A stretch of 64,000 bases of DNA from Paraburkholderia sp. FT54 (GTDB taxonomy: Bacteria; Pseudomonadota; Gammaproteobacteria; Burkholderiales; Burkholderiaceae): contig NZ_CP134196.1 of the NCBI RefSeq assembly GCF_031585635.1, forward strand, positions 1,364,001 to 1,428,000. The letters run 5' to 3'. The notes below the pieces were generated by a model. The model ran no database searches. It had not been told where the DNA came from and saw only the letters and a list, made by a program, of their open reading frames with translations. Position numbers and translations under genes: made by a program. Positions 56,926-64,000 of the stretch are shown here, piece by piece (the stretch's first letter is position 1; each line of letters begins with the position of its first letter).

Positions 56926-58419
56926 TCAATCCTCCAGCGGGGACAACGCCTCGATGGGTATCTTCTTCTCCGCGCCGATGCTGATCGCGGGCACGAACGA
57001 CAGCAGCACCACCACGAAGATCGCGATGACGAAGAGCGAGATGAACGTGAGGTGCAGCGACTGATGCAGCACCGCGCGGATCATGTCGCTGTCGCCGAGA
57101 CTGGCGGCCTGATTCTGCAGCAGCGCCTTCAACTGATCCGACGTGACCACGGCCACGCCCTTCGAATGGCTGAGCCCGAAGTTGAGCACCGCGCCGAACA
57201 GCGTCGCGCCCAATGTGCTGCCGAGATTGCGCGAGAACAGGTTCGACGCGGTGGCGCTGCCGCGTTCGCCCATGGCGACGAGCTCCTGAATCAGCACCAG
57301 CGAACTGACGCTCGACGTGCCCATGCCGAAGCCCATGATGAGCGAACCGAACGCGGCGACGAGCGGCGAGCCGCCGGGCGACAGGAACAGCAGCAACACC
57401 GCGCCGAGCGGAATGAACGCGCTGCCGCCGATCAGAATGCGCCGCAGGCCGAGGCGATGAAACGATTTCGCCGCGAACGTGGCGCCGGCCGGCCAGCCCA
57501 CCATCATCATCGTCAATGCGAGGCCGGCGATCACCGGCGAGCGATGCAGCACGCCCTGCACATACATCGGCAGGAACGTGGTGGCGCCCATCAGGATCAT
57601 GCCGGACAGCAAGGTCGCGCCGTTGGAAGCCGCGATCGGCCGGCGCCCCCACAGGGCGAAGGAGATCATCGGTTCAGCCGCGCGGCGCTCCTGCCAGACG
57701 AACAGCAGCAGGCACAGCAGGAAGGCGCCGCCCGCCAGCGAGGCTCGCGCGAGCTCGTCGTCGCCGGCGTAAGTGAGCGCCATCATGAGCGCGGCGATGG
57801 CCGCCATGAACAGCGCCGCGCCGCCGAAATCGATCGAGGGGCGCGCATGCCGTTCGGATTCGCGCAGGAACGCGATGAAGCCCGCCGCGGAGGCGAGGCC
57901 GATCGGCACGTTCATCCAGAAGATCCATGCCCACGACATGTTGTGAATGATGAAGCCGCCGACCATCGGCCCCACCACGGCTGAAATGGCCCAGACGCTC
58001 GCGAGGTAGCCTTGCACCTTGCCGCGTTCGCGCGCGGGATAGAGATCGGCGACGATGGTCAGCGTGACCGGCTGGATCGCGCCGGCGCCGATGCCCTGAA
58101 TCAGACGGAACGCGATCATCGCTGGCATCGACCATGCGAAGCCGGCCAGCACCGAGCCGATCAGGAAGATCGCGATACCGGCCAGCATGACCGGCTTGCG
58201 GCCAAACAGGTCGGCGAGTTTGCCGAAGACCACGGTCATCGCGGTCTGGGTGAGCAGGAACGACGAGAAGACCCAGCTATACAGATGCAGATCGCCGAGC
58301 TGCGTGACGATCTGAGGCATGGCGGTGGAAACAATGGTGGCTTCGATGGCGACCATCGCCATGGACGCCATCACGGCGGCAATGACGAGAGGACGCGACG
58401 ATTGCGGGTTGCGGGACAT
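56926..58419 (-). CDS. DHA2-family MFS multidrug transporter
   Basis: A 497-residue inner-membrane proton/drug antiporter with about 14 helices. The conserved motif A region reads GKLADLFGRKPVMLAG and motif C is near GPMVGGFIIH. The start SRNPQSSRPLVIAAVMASMA is typical of EmrB-like DHA2 proteins, though no EmrA adaptor is adjacent. The ATG at 58419 has no ribosome binding site, and a TATAAT-like run (TAATAC) lies about 20 bases before, so a leaderless message is possible. It is convergent with cobM. Confidence 0.9.
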   Translation of the reverse strand: MSRNPQSSRPLVIAAVMASMAMVAIEATIVSTAMPQIVTQLGDLHLYSWVFSSFLLTQTAMTVVFGKLADLFGRKPVMLAGIAIFLIGSVLAGFAWSMPAMIAFRLIQGIGAGAIQPVTLTIVADLYPARERGKVQGYLASVWAISAVVGPMVGGFIIHNMSWAWIFWMNVPIGLASAAGFIAFLRESERHARPSIDFGGAALFMAAIAALMMALTYAGDDELARASLAGGAFLLCLLLFVWQERRAAEPMISFALWGRRPIAASNGATLLSGMILMGATTFLPMYVQGVLHRSPVIAGLALTMMMVGWPAGATFAAKSFHRLGLRRILIGGSAFIPLGAVLLLFLSPGGSPLVAAFGSLIMGFGMGTSSVSSLVLIQELVAMGERGSATASNLFSRNLGSTLGATLFGAVLNFGLSHSKGVAVVTSDQLKALLQNQAASLGDSDMIRAVLHQSLHLTFISLFVIAIFVVVLLSFVPAISIGAEKKIPIEALSPLED

Positions 58420-58632
58420 GGGTTGGGAGTTAGTATTAGGATATAAGGCACGTCGGGCAGCGTGGCCATGACGGGCACGCCGCGACGCATCAGCACGACC
58501 GTACGAGGACGGCCGGTGTCGAGTATGCACCCTGCTGAGAATGTGCGCTGACCGCGGCGGCGTTGCGGACCACGTCGGCAAGGCATGGCGTTTGCGCATT
58601 CGAAGCTTTCTTTCGACCAATGGAGGGGCATC

Positions 58633-58893
58633 ATGAGGATCGAATTCACCGGACGCCGTGAAGTCGTTGCAGCGGCACGCGTCGCCTTCGAAGCCAATGT
58701 CGACGGGGCCGACGTCTGGTGCAGCGTGTCGCTGGATGCGCTGAACGACCATTTCGGAAACGACGGCCCATCGGCCCACAACCTTGTCAATACCTTCGAG
58801 GCGAATCGCGCGCGGATTGAAAACGCTACGCGCCGGGTCCTCGAAAAAAACGGGGGACAGTCCGTGGAACTCGAGTCTGGCGATTTCAACTGA
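58633..58893 (+). CDS. DUF1488 family small protein
   Basis: An 86-residue cytoplasmic protein, start supported by GGAGGGG. The sequence MRIEFTGRREVVAAARVAFE followed by a VWCSVSLDALNDHFG segment fits DUF1488, a small proteobacterial family of unknown role. It stands alone between a transporter and a porin. Confidence 0.75.
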   Translation: MRIEFTGRREVVAAARVAFEANVDGADVWCSVSLDALNDHFGNDGPSAHNLVNTFEANRARIENATRRVLEKNGGQSVELESGDFN

Positions 58894-59193
58894 GGCCTGC
58901 TGGCCCTGTTTCTGACTGAGCACGGGTCCGGCGCCAGCCGGGCTCGCAAGCCATGCACTGCGCTGTTGTTCACGCGCAACCCGGTCATCCCGCGCAAACT
59001 CGTCGTCGCACGTCTTTACCTTTCAAAACGCCTCGTTCAGGCGCAGCGGATCGCGATTGCTGCGTTTGAATGAGCGATTCTTCCAGATTTCATAAAGGTC
59101 TGCTCCAGGGTCCGGGCATTCGTTTTCGATGCCCGCGTTTCTATACTCGCGTCGCTGTTCAACCTGACATTTCAGCTACGCAGGAGCATTGAC
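58894..59193. other. Promoter region of the second porin
   Basis: A 300-base gap with no gene. It holds the porin leader; GCAGGAGC lies about nine bases before the GTG start. No convincing hairpin or operator was seen. Confidence 0.4.
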
Positions 59194-60345
59194 GTGAAAA
59201 AGATTTCCGCCGCGGTCGCGGCGTTCGCAGGACTCGCCGCCGCCACGGCGCATGCGCAAAGTTCGGTCACACTGTACGGCCTCATCGACGCCGGCGTGAT
59301 GTACACCAACAACGTGAAGAAGGGCGGCTCGCAGGGCGCGCTGGTTCAGGCGACCAGCGGCAACATCAACGGCAGCCGCTTCGGCTTGCGGGGCGCAGAA
59401 GATCTCGGCGGCGGACTGCAGGCAATCTTCGTGCTGGAGAACGGCTACAACGTGCAGAACGGCAAGCTCGGCCAGAACAACCGGCTGTTCGGCCGTCAGG
59501 CGTTTGTCGGCTTGAGCAGCAAGCAGTACGGCGCGTTCACGCTCGGCCGCCAGTACGACTCGCTGGTCGACTTCGTCGCGCCGCTTTCGGGCACGGCGGG
59601 CACGTTCGGCGATACCGGCTTCGCGCATCCATTCGACAACGACAATCTGAACCACTCGGTGCGGATGAGCAACGCCGTGAAGTACACCAGCGCCAACTAT
59701 GCCGGTCTGAAGTTCGGCGGCATGTACGCGTTTTCGAACAGCACGGATTTCGCGGTCAATCGTGCTTATAGCGCGGGCGTGAGCTATGCCAACGGTCCGT
59801 TCAAGGCAGCCGCGGGCTATTTGCAGATCAATGGCTCGAACTCGACCACCAACACGGCCGGCGCGGTCGATCCCGGCGAATCCGCGGCCAACGGCACGGC
59901 CGGCTTCCAGCTCGGCGCCGATGTGCAGCGCACGGCCGGCGCCGCGTTGAGCTACGGGTTCGGTCCCGTGACGGCCGGCTTCGTCTATACGCACAGCCAG
60001 TTCCAGAACACCGCGTCGTTCGGTGCGACGCATGGCTCGATGCGCTTCGATAATTACGAAGTGAACGGCAAGTACGCCGTGACACCGGCGCTGAGTCTCG
60101 GCGCGGCTTATACCTATACCAGCGCGCACGTGGGCGGCACGTCGAGCTTCGGCTCGGACCCGAAATGGAATCAGGTGAACCTGCAGGCCGTCTATGCGTT
60201 GTCGTTGCGCACCGACGTGTACGCCGAGGCGATGTATCAGCACGTAAGCGGCACAGGCTACACCGCGTTTATCAACACGGCGGGCGGCGCATCGTCGACG
60301 GGCAATCAGGTGGGCGGCGCCGTGGGACTGCGTACGCGCTTCTGA
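59194..60345 (+). CDS. Gram-negative general porin, intact
   Basis: A 383-residue porin: signal peptide ending in ATAHA, mature start QSSVTLYGLIDAGVMYTNN, the RFGLRGAEDLGGGLQAIF motif, and a proper end (VGGAVGLRTRF) with terminal phenylalanine. It starts with GTG at 59194 and has GCAGGAGC upstream. It forms trimeric channels for small solutes in the outer membrane. It is a paralogue of the frameshifted porin at 32314. Confidence 0.94.
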   Translation: MKKISAAVAAFAGLAAATAHAQSSVTLYGLIDAGVMYTNNVKKGGSQGALVQATSGNINGSRFGLRGAEDLGGGLQAIFVLENGYNVQNGKLGQNNRLFGRQAFVGLSSKQYGAFTLGRQYDSLVDFVAPLSGTAGTFGDTGFAHPFDNDNLNHSVRMSNAVKYTSANYAGLKFGGMYAFSNSTDFAVNRAYSAGVSYANGPFKAAAGYLQINGSNSTTNTAGAVDPGESAANGTAGFQLGADVQRTAGAALSYGFGPVTAGFVYTHSQFQNTASFGATHGSMRFDNYEVNGKYAVTPALSLGAAYTYTSAHVGGTSSFGSDPKWNQVNLQAVYALSLRTDVYAEAMYQHVSGTGYTAFINTAGGASSTGNQVGGAVGLRTRF

Positions 60346-60508
60346 GCGTGACGGCCGGCCGGTCGGCGATTTCTCCGGATTCAGGAACAATCCCTTCGAC
60401 GGGCGGCCATTTTTCCAGGAGGAATTGGTGCCTATATTGAGTCCACCGGTCGCGCGGAGAGCGATTCAAAGCGCTGCTGACCATCAATTATCGGAGGTTG
60501 TTTTTATC

Positions 60509-60817
60509 ATGAAGTCCCTGATCAAGACCGTCGTTATCGTCGCTTCGCTGGCCGCTTCGGCCACGGTATTTGCCCAATCGAATTCCCGCACCACGCGTGA
60601 GCAGGTGCGCGCGGAACTGGTTCAACTGCAACAGGCCGGCTATCACGTCGGCGACGGCGATCAGGCGCGTTACCCGGAAGCAATTCAGGCCGCGGAAGCC
60701 CGCGTCGCCGCGCGCAATAGCGAGACCAGCGGTTACGGCGGCAGCGTGACAGGTTCGTCGCAAAGCGGCCGCCCGGCGGTGTCCGCCGCCGACTGGAACG
60801 CAATGTATAGCCGTTGA
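60509..60817 (+). CDS. DUF4148 family secreted protein
   Basis: A 102-residue protein with signal peptide MKSLIKTVVIVASLAASATV, cleaved near FAQS. The mature part TREQVRAELVQLQQAGYHVG followed by a segment with YPEAIQAAEARVA is the DUF4148 signature, common and often multi-copy in Burkholderia; function unknown. GGAGG precedes the ATG. A terminator follows about 140 bases later. Confidence 0.88.
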   Translation: MKSLIKTVVIVASLAASATVFAQSNSRTTREQVRAELVQLQQAGYHVGDGDQARYPEAIQAAEARVAARNSETSGYGGSVTGSSQSGRPAVSAADWNAMYSR

Positions 60818-61170
60818 TTGACCGAGCTCGACGCAGTGCGGGTCGAGCCGGGTTGGAAAGGACTCTTCCGGCGTGGCGCATATATCCGCTTCGTCGACAT
60901 CGGTAAAGTAGTCATGCACGCACGGTTTCCGGTGTGCGAGCGAGAGAGTTGGCCCCGGCTGATCACAGTCGGGGCTTTTTTTTATTTTGCTTCGCAAAGG
61001 CATGAAGATGTTGTGACGATGACGCCTCGTTGCTGCTCGCGCCTGCATGTTCGGCGAGTCCGCGGCTGCTGCTGCGGTATAGTCGCGCGAATAGATCGCA
61101 TGCATGCTCCCGGCTCTCGTATTGTCGCGGGCACTGCAGGCTCATTCTTCGATTTATCGGGAGAACAACC
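60818..61170. other. Gap with terminator and carbonic anhydrase promoter
   Basis: No gene is supported in these 353 bases. The left half ends with the T-run terminator at 60952-60986; the rest should hold the promoter of the carbonic anhydrase. Confidence 0.5.
60952..60986 (+). terminator. Intrinsic terminator
   Basis: GCCCCGGCT pairs with AGTCGGGGC (one G:T pair) around a six-base loop, followed by eight Ts. Confidence 0.82.
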
Positions 61171-61806
61171 GTGCAGGAAATCATCGAGGGTTTCATTCGC
61201 TTTCAACGCGAAGTCTTTCCGCAGCAAAGTGCATTGTTCAAGCGTTTGTCGATGGCGCAAAGTCCCAGTACGCTTTTCGTGACGTGCTCGGACAGCCGTG
61301 TCGTGCCGGAGTTGCTGACGCAAACCGAGCCCGGTTCGTTGTTCGTGATCCGCAACGCCGGCAACATCGTGCCGTCTTACGGTCCGGAGCCAGGCGGCGT
61401 CTCGGCAACGGTCGAGTACGCGGTGGCCGTGTTGGGCGTTCGCGATATCGTGATTTGCGGCCACTCGAATTGCGGCGCGATGACGGCGATCTCGACCTGC
61501 AAAAACCTGGACCACCTGCCGGCGGTCGCGGGTTGGCTGCGTCACGCGGATGCGGCCAAGGCGATCAACGCATCCCGCGCTTACCATTCGGACGCCGAGT
61601 GTCTCGAAGCCCTGGTCAAAGACAACGTGATCGCGCAGCTCGCGAACATTCGCACCCATCCGTCGGTGGCAGTCGGGCTCGCAAACAAAACGCTGCGCCT
61701 GCACGGCTGGATCTTCGACATCGAAAGCGGGGCGATGCTCGCGCTCGACGGGCGCACGGACAAGTTCCTGCCGCTGGCGGACAATCCCGACATTTACGCC
61801 GTCTGA
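61171..61806 (+). CDS. Beta-class carbonic anhydrase (second)
   Basis: A 211-residue cytoplasmic enzyme. Zinc ligands C39 and D41 in [14 protein letters not shown]98 and C101 in CGHSNCGAM. The start is GTG at 61171 (GGGAGA upstream); the open frame runs further back but is not supported. It has no signal sequence. It is 131 bases before a third, exported carbonic anhydrase on the same strand. Confidence 0.92.
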   Translation: MQEIIEGFIRFQREVFPQQSALFKRLSMAQSPSTLFVTCSDSRVVPELLTQTEPGSLFVIRNAGNIVPSYGPEPGGVSATVEYAVAVLGVRDIVICGHSNCGAMTAISTCKNLDHLPAVAGWLRHADAAKAINASRAYHSDAECLEALVKDNVIAQLANIRTHPSVAVGLANKTLRLHGWIFDIESGAMLALDGRTDKFLPLADNPDIYAV

Positions 61807-61937
61807 CTCGATGTTTGGATTGATGTTTGGAAGTGGGAGGCGCACGATGAGTGGTCGCGCGCGCGACCAACCTTTCACGGCTTATGCCGGTTCGAACGGC
61901 ACTGCTGGGGCGTTGCTCATGACATAGGAGGCGAGCC

Positions 61938-62657
61938 ATGTGCGGCCGTCATCTGTCTTCCCCCATGCGGCGGAACCTGCTGCTGGCCGGTGCATCGTCG
62001 ATCACGCTGGCGGGTTTGCCGCGGCACGTTGCCGTGGCGGCGGAGCCCGTGGCCGGCAATGCGCCGAATTCGATTCCACCCGCTGAAGCGCTCGACCGGT
62101 TGATGCAGGGCAACGCCCGCTACGCTGCGAATACCCCTTCAAACAAGGACTTTTCCGCCGGACGCGCGGCGCGTGTTCCGGCGCAATATCCGATTGCCGC
62201 CATCGTCGGTTGCGCGGATTCGCGGGTCGCGCCGGAACTCGCTTTCGATCAGGGGCCGGGCGATCTGTTCGTGGTGCGCGTGGCGGGCAATTTCGTCAAC
62301 AACGATATTCTCGCGAGCCTCGAGTATGGCGTCGAGTTTCTCGGCGTGCCGCTCATCATGGTGCTCGGGCACACCAACTGTGGTGCGGTGACCGCCGCGG
62401 TCAAGGTGCTCAAAGATGGAACCCATTTGCCGGGCCATCTGCCCGAACTGGTCCGCGCGATCAAGCCGGCCGTGCAGCTGGCGAACGCGGGCCACGGCGA
62501 GGATCTCGTTGCGCAGGCCACGCTCGAAAACGTCAGGTTGAACACCAATCGCCTGATGGTGTCGAAGCCGCTCATCGGCCCCTACGTGAAGAGCGGGAAG
62601 GTCAAGGTTGTCGGTGGCGTCTACGATCTGGCGACGGGCAAGATCACGCTGCTCTGA
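61938..62657 (+). CDS. Beta-class carbonic anhydrase with Tat-like signal (third)
   Basis: A 239-residue beta enzyme with ligands C92 and D94 in VGCADSRVAPEL and H145 and C148 in LGHTNCGAVTA. The N-terminus has a twin-arginine followed by a hydrophobic run (MRRNLLLAGASSITLAGL), pointing to Tat export and folding with zinc before transport. The second ATG (residue 10) may be the true start. This would make the protein periplasmic, unlike the other two. It is followed by a convergent AlkB-like gene. Confidence 0.9.
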   Translation: MCGRHLSSPMRRNLLLAGASSITLAGLPRHVAVAAEPVAGNAPNSIPPAEALDRLMQGNARYAANTPSNKDFSAGRAARVPAQYPIAAIVGCADSRVAPELAFDQGPGDLFVVRVAGNFVNNDILASLEYGVEFLGVPLIMVLGHTNCGAVTAAVKVLKDGTHLPGHLPELVRAIKPAVQLANAGHGEDLVAQATLENVRLNTNRLMVSKPLIGPYVKSGKVKVVGGVYDLATGKITLL

Positions 62658-62672
62658 CACGCCTCCCGTCGG

Positions 62673-63260
62673 TCAGCCGCTGAAGCAGCGAAACGCAAGA
62701 CTGATGCGCGGCTGCGTCGCGCCCGCAAGCTTGGGAATGCCATGCTCATGGGTGAATTGCGACGCATAGCTCATGACAAGGCAACTGCCGGGTTCCAGTT
62801 CGATATGCAGGGTGCGGCCGGAACTGGTGCCGGTCTTCGGCCGGATCGACATACGGCGGCTCGCGCCGAGCGAGATGATGGCAATCGGCTGAGCGGGCAC
62901 CAGCTTCTCCGTCTTGTCGCTGTGAAGCGCGACACTGTCGCTGCCGTCGCGATAGAGATTGAGACCGACGCGATTGAATGGCGCGTCCACGAGGGCGCGC
63001 ACGGCTTCGAATGCTTCGCCCAATGGCGCGGGCAGGTCGCCGGAATCACGCGCGAAAGTTGCGAGCAGGCGCGGCACGGCAACCTCGCGCTCGTACATCA
63101 TGCGCTGCTGACTGAGCCAGCCGACATTGCGCAGCGCCGCCTCGAACCACTGCCGCGCCGTGGCAGCCGGGATCGACTCGGGCAGATAGCGGATCCCGCC
63201 TTCCTCGTCGTGGAGAAGGGACACGGGCTCGGGCGCGAATAGAGCTTGCTGGGACACCAT
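62673..63260 (-). CDS. AlkB-like Fe(II)/2-oxoglutarate dioxygenase
   Basis: A 195-residue dioxygenase of the AlkB type. Iron ligands are H113 and D115 in SVALHSDKTEKL and a later histidine in THEHGIPK (171 or 173); the 2-oxoglutarate arginine is in PRISLAFR (R185/R191). The protein repairs alkylated bases (1-methyladenine, 3-methylcytosine) in DNA or RNA by oxidative demethylation. The ATG at 63260 is preferred over a longer frame to 63359, which would run through the LexA box. A perfect SOS box lies 65 bases upstream. Confidence 0.88.
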   Translation of the reverse strand: MVSQQALFAPEPVSLLHDEEGGIRYLPESIPAATARQWFEAALRNVGWLSQQRMMYEREVAVPRLLATFARDSGDLPAPLGEAFEAVRALVDAPFNRVGLNLYRDGSDSVALHSDKTEKLVPAQPIAIISLGASRRMSIRPKTGTSSGRTLHIELEPGSCLVMSYASQFTHEHGIPKLAGATQPRISLAFRCFSG

Positions 63261-63324
63261 GATTCCGACGTGAGCGGGGAGCCGCCGGCTCGGGAAACGG
63301 AGCGGCGGCTCGGACAGGTCATTA

Positions 63325-63344
63325 TACTGTGTTTTTATACAGTA
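63325..63344 (-). promoter_or_regulatory. LexA (SOS) box before the AlkB-like gene
   Basis: TACTG-N10-CAGTA, with the inner CTGT-N8-ACAG core, is a perfect palindrome and matches the proteobacterial LexA consensus. The AT-rich spacer (GTTTTTAT) stands out in this GC-rich region. It sits 65 bases before the start codon of the minus-strand gene. Confidence 0.88.
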
Positions 63345-63386
63345 CTCGTGGCCTGTCATGCGCGCGGGGCCGCCCTCCGCACGGAC

Positions 63387-64000
63387 TCACTCGCCCGGGC
63401 TATACAGGTCGAGCAGCTTGAGCGTCACGCCATTGGTCCAGCCGAAGCCATCCTGCAGCGGATATTCGCCACCGCCGCCGCCGCCCGTTCCCGCACCTTC
63501 CACCACGTATTTCTCGACCAGCTTCTGATCGGACGCATAGACGCCTTTGACATCGGTGAGGAAGCGCGTGCCGATCTGCTGCGCGAGCGCGTCCTGGCCA
63601 TAGCGCTTCAAGCCCTGGATGGCGGCCCAGTGCAGCGGCGCCCAGCCGTTCGGCGCATCCCACTGCTGCGTCGTGTTGTAGGTCGTCGTGACGAGGCCGC
63701 CCGGTTGCAACAAGGTCGACTGCACCTGTTTCGCTGTCTTGAGCGCGCGCTCCGGCCACGCCGCTCCGACGAAGAGCGGAAACACCATCGCCGCGGTCTT
63801 GTTGTCGCGCGGTTTGGCGAGTTGCCAGTCGTAGTCGCCGTAATAGCCGTTGGGATTCCACAGATAGCGGTTGATGCCGAGCGCACGCTTCGCGGCGCGT
63901 TGCGCGAATTCGCCGACACAGCGGAAATCGCGCGTCTCGCCGCAACCTTTGGCGATAGTGATCTCCAGATGGAACATCAGGCTGTTCAGGTCGACCGGAA
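63387..64000 (-). CDS. Second GH37 trehalase, C-terminal part
   Basis: The frame is open to the window end; about 204 residues are visible, continuing upstream as PVDLNSLMF. It shows [11 protein letters not shown] and [13 protein letters not shown], both also in TreA at 15013, with a Gly-rich linker ([12 protein letters not shown]) before the latter. It cleaves trehalose; signal and PGGRF motif lie outside the window. It ends upstream of the AlkB-like gene. Confidence 0.92.
   Translation of the reverse strand, partial: PVDLNSLMFHLEITIAKGCGETRDFRCVGEFAQRAAKRALGINRYLWNPNGYYGDYDWQLAKPRDNKTAAMVFPLFVGAAWPERALKTAKQVQSTLLQPGGLVTTTYNTTQQWDAPNGWAPLHWAAIQGLKRYGQDALAQQIGTRFLTDVKGVYASDQKLVEKYVVEGAGTGGGGGGEYPLQDGFGWTNGVTLKLLDLYSPGE

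Overview
The window is a dense, GC-rich stretch of Gram-negative chromosome, most likely from Paraburkholderia or a close relative in the Burkholderiaceae (Betaproteobacteria). This is inferred from the gene families present: general porins of the Burkholderia type, DUF4148 and DUF1488 proteins, two GH37 trehalases, a CobG/CbiD/CbiG-CobJ cobalamin cluster and an HAE1 RND operon. There is no phage, IS element, CRISPR array, tRNA or rRNA that I can support.

Layout. 1-9 kb: the 3' end of an Orn/Lys/Arg decarboxylase with an AspT-type exchanger, an MscS-family channel, then outer-membrane and secreted proteins on the minus strand. 9-15 kb: a DUF2254 membrane protein paired with a beta-carbonic anhydrase, a decayed msrA remnant, a second MipA/OmpV protein and a large-subunit catalase convergent with a periplasmic trehalase. 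17-24.2 kb: a signalling operon (CHASE3-GAF hybrid kinase with three receiver domains, CheR, a CheB catalytic domain, a receiver-kinase) followed by a LuxR-type regulator. 24.3-31.8 kb: LysR regulator, aromatic aminotransferase, class II aldolase and ketopantoate-reductase-family genes, an MhpA-like flavoprotein with a DUF2783 partner, and a second LysR gene. 32.3-39.6 kb: a porin with a C-terminal frameshift and a complete RND efflux operon (adaptor, pump, outer-membrane factor). 39.7-47.9 kb: AI-2E-family and DUF445 membrane proteins, a YhaO/YhaN (SbcDC-like) nuclease pair and an alpha/beta hydrolase. 48-56.9 kb: a divergent cobalamin cluster, cobG-cobH-cobI-cbiG/cobJ on the minus strand behind a cobalamin riboswitch and cobL-cbiD-cobK-cobM on the plus strand. 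57-64 kb: a DHA2 transporter, DUF1488, an intact porin, DUF4148, two more beta-carbonic anhydrases (one with a Tat-like signal), an AlkB-like dioxygenase with a perfect LexA-type box, and the 3' part of a second trehalase.

The genes fall into envelope and stress functions (mechanosensitive channel, porins, efflux, catalase, trehalases, DNA repair) and one clear biosynthetic unit, corrin-ring synthesis. The points most worth checking are the LexA box before the AlkB-like gene, the porin frameshift, a structured leader before the class II aldolase, the DUF2254-carbonic anhydrase pair, the CheR/CheB-linked hybrid kinase and the msrA remnant. All homology statements rest on reading motifs by eye; no database search was run.
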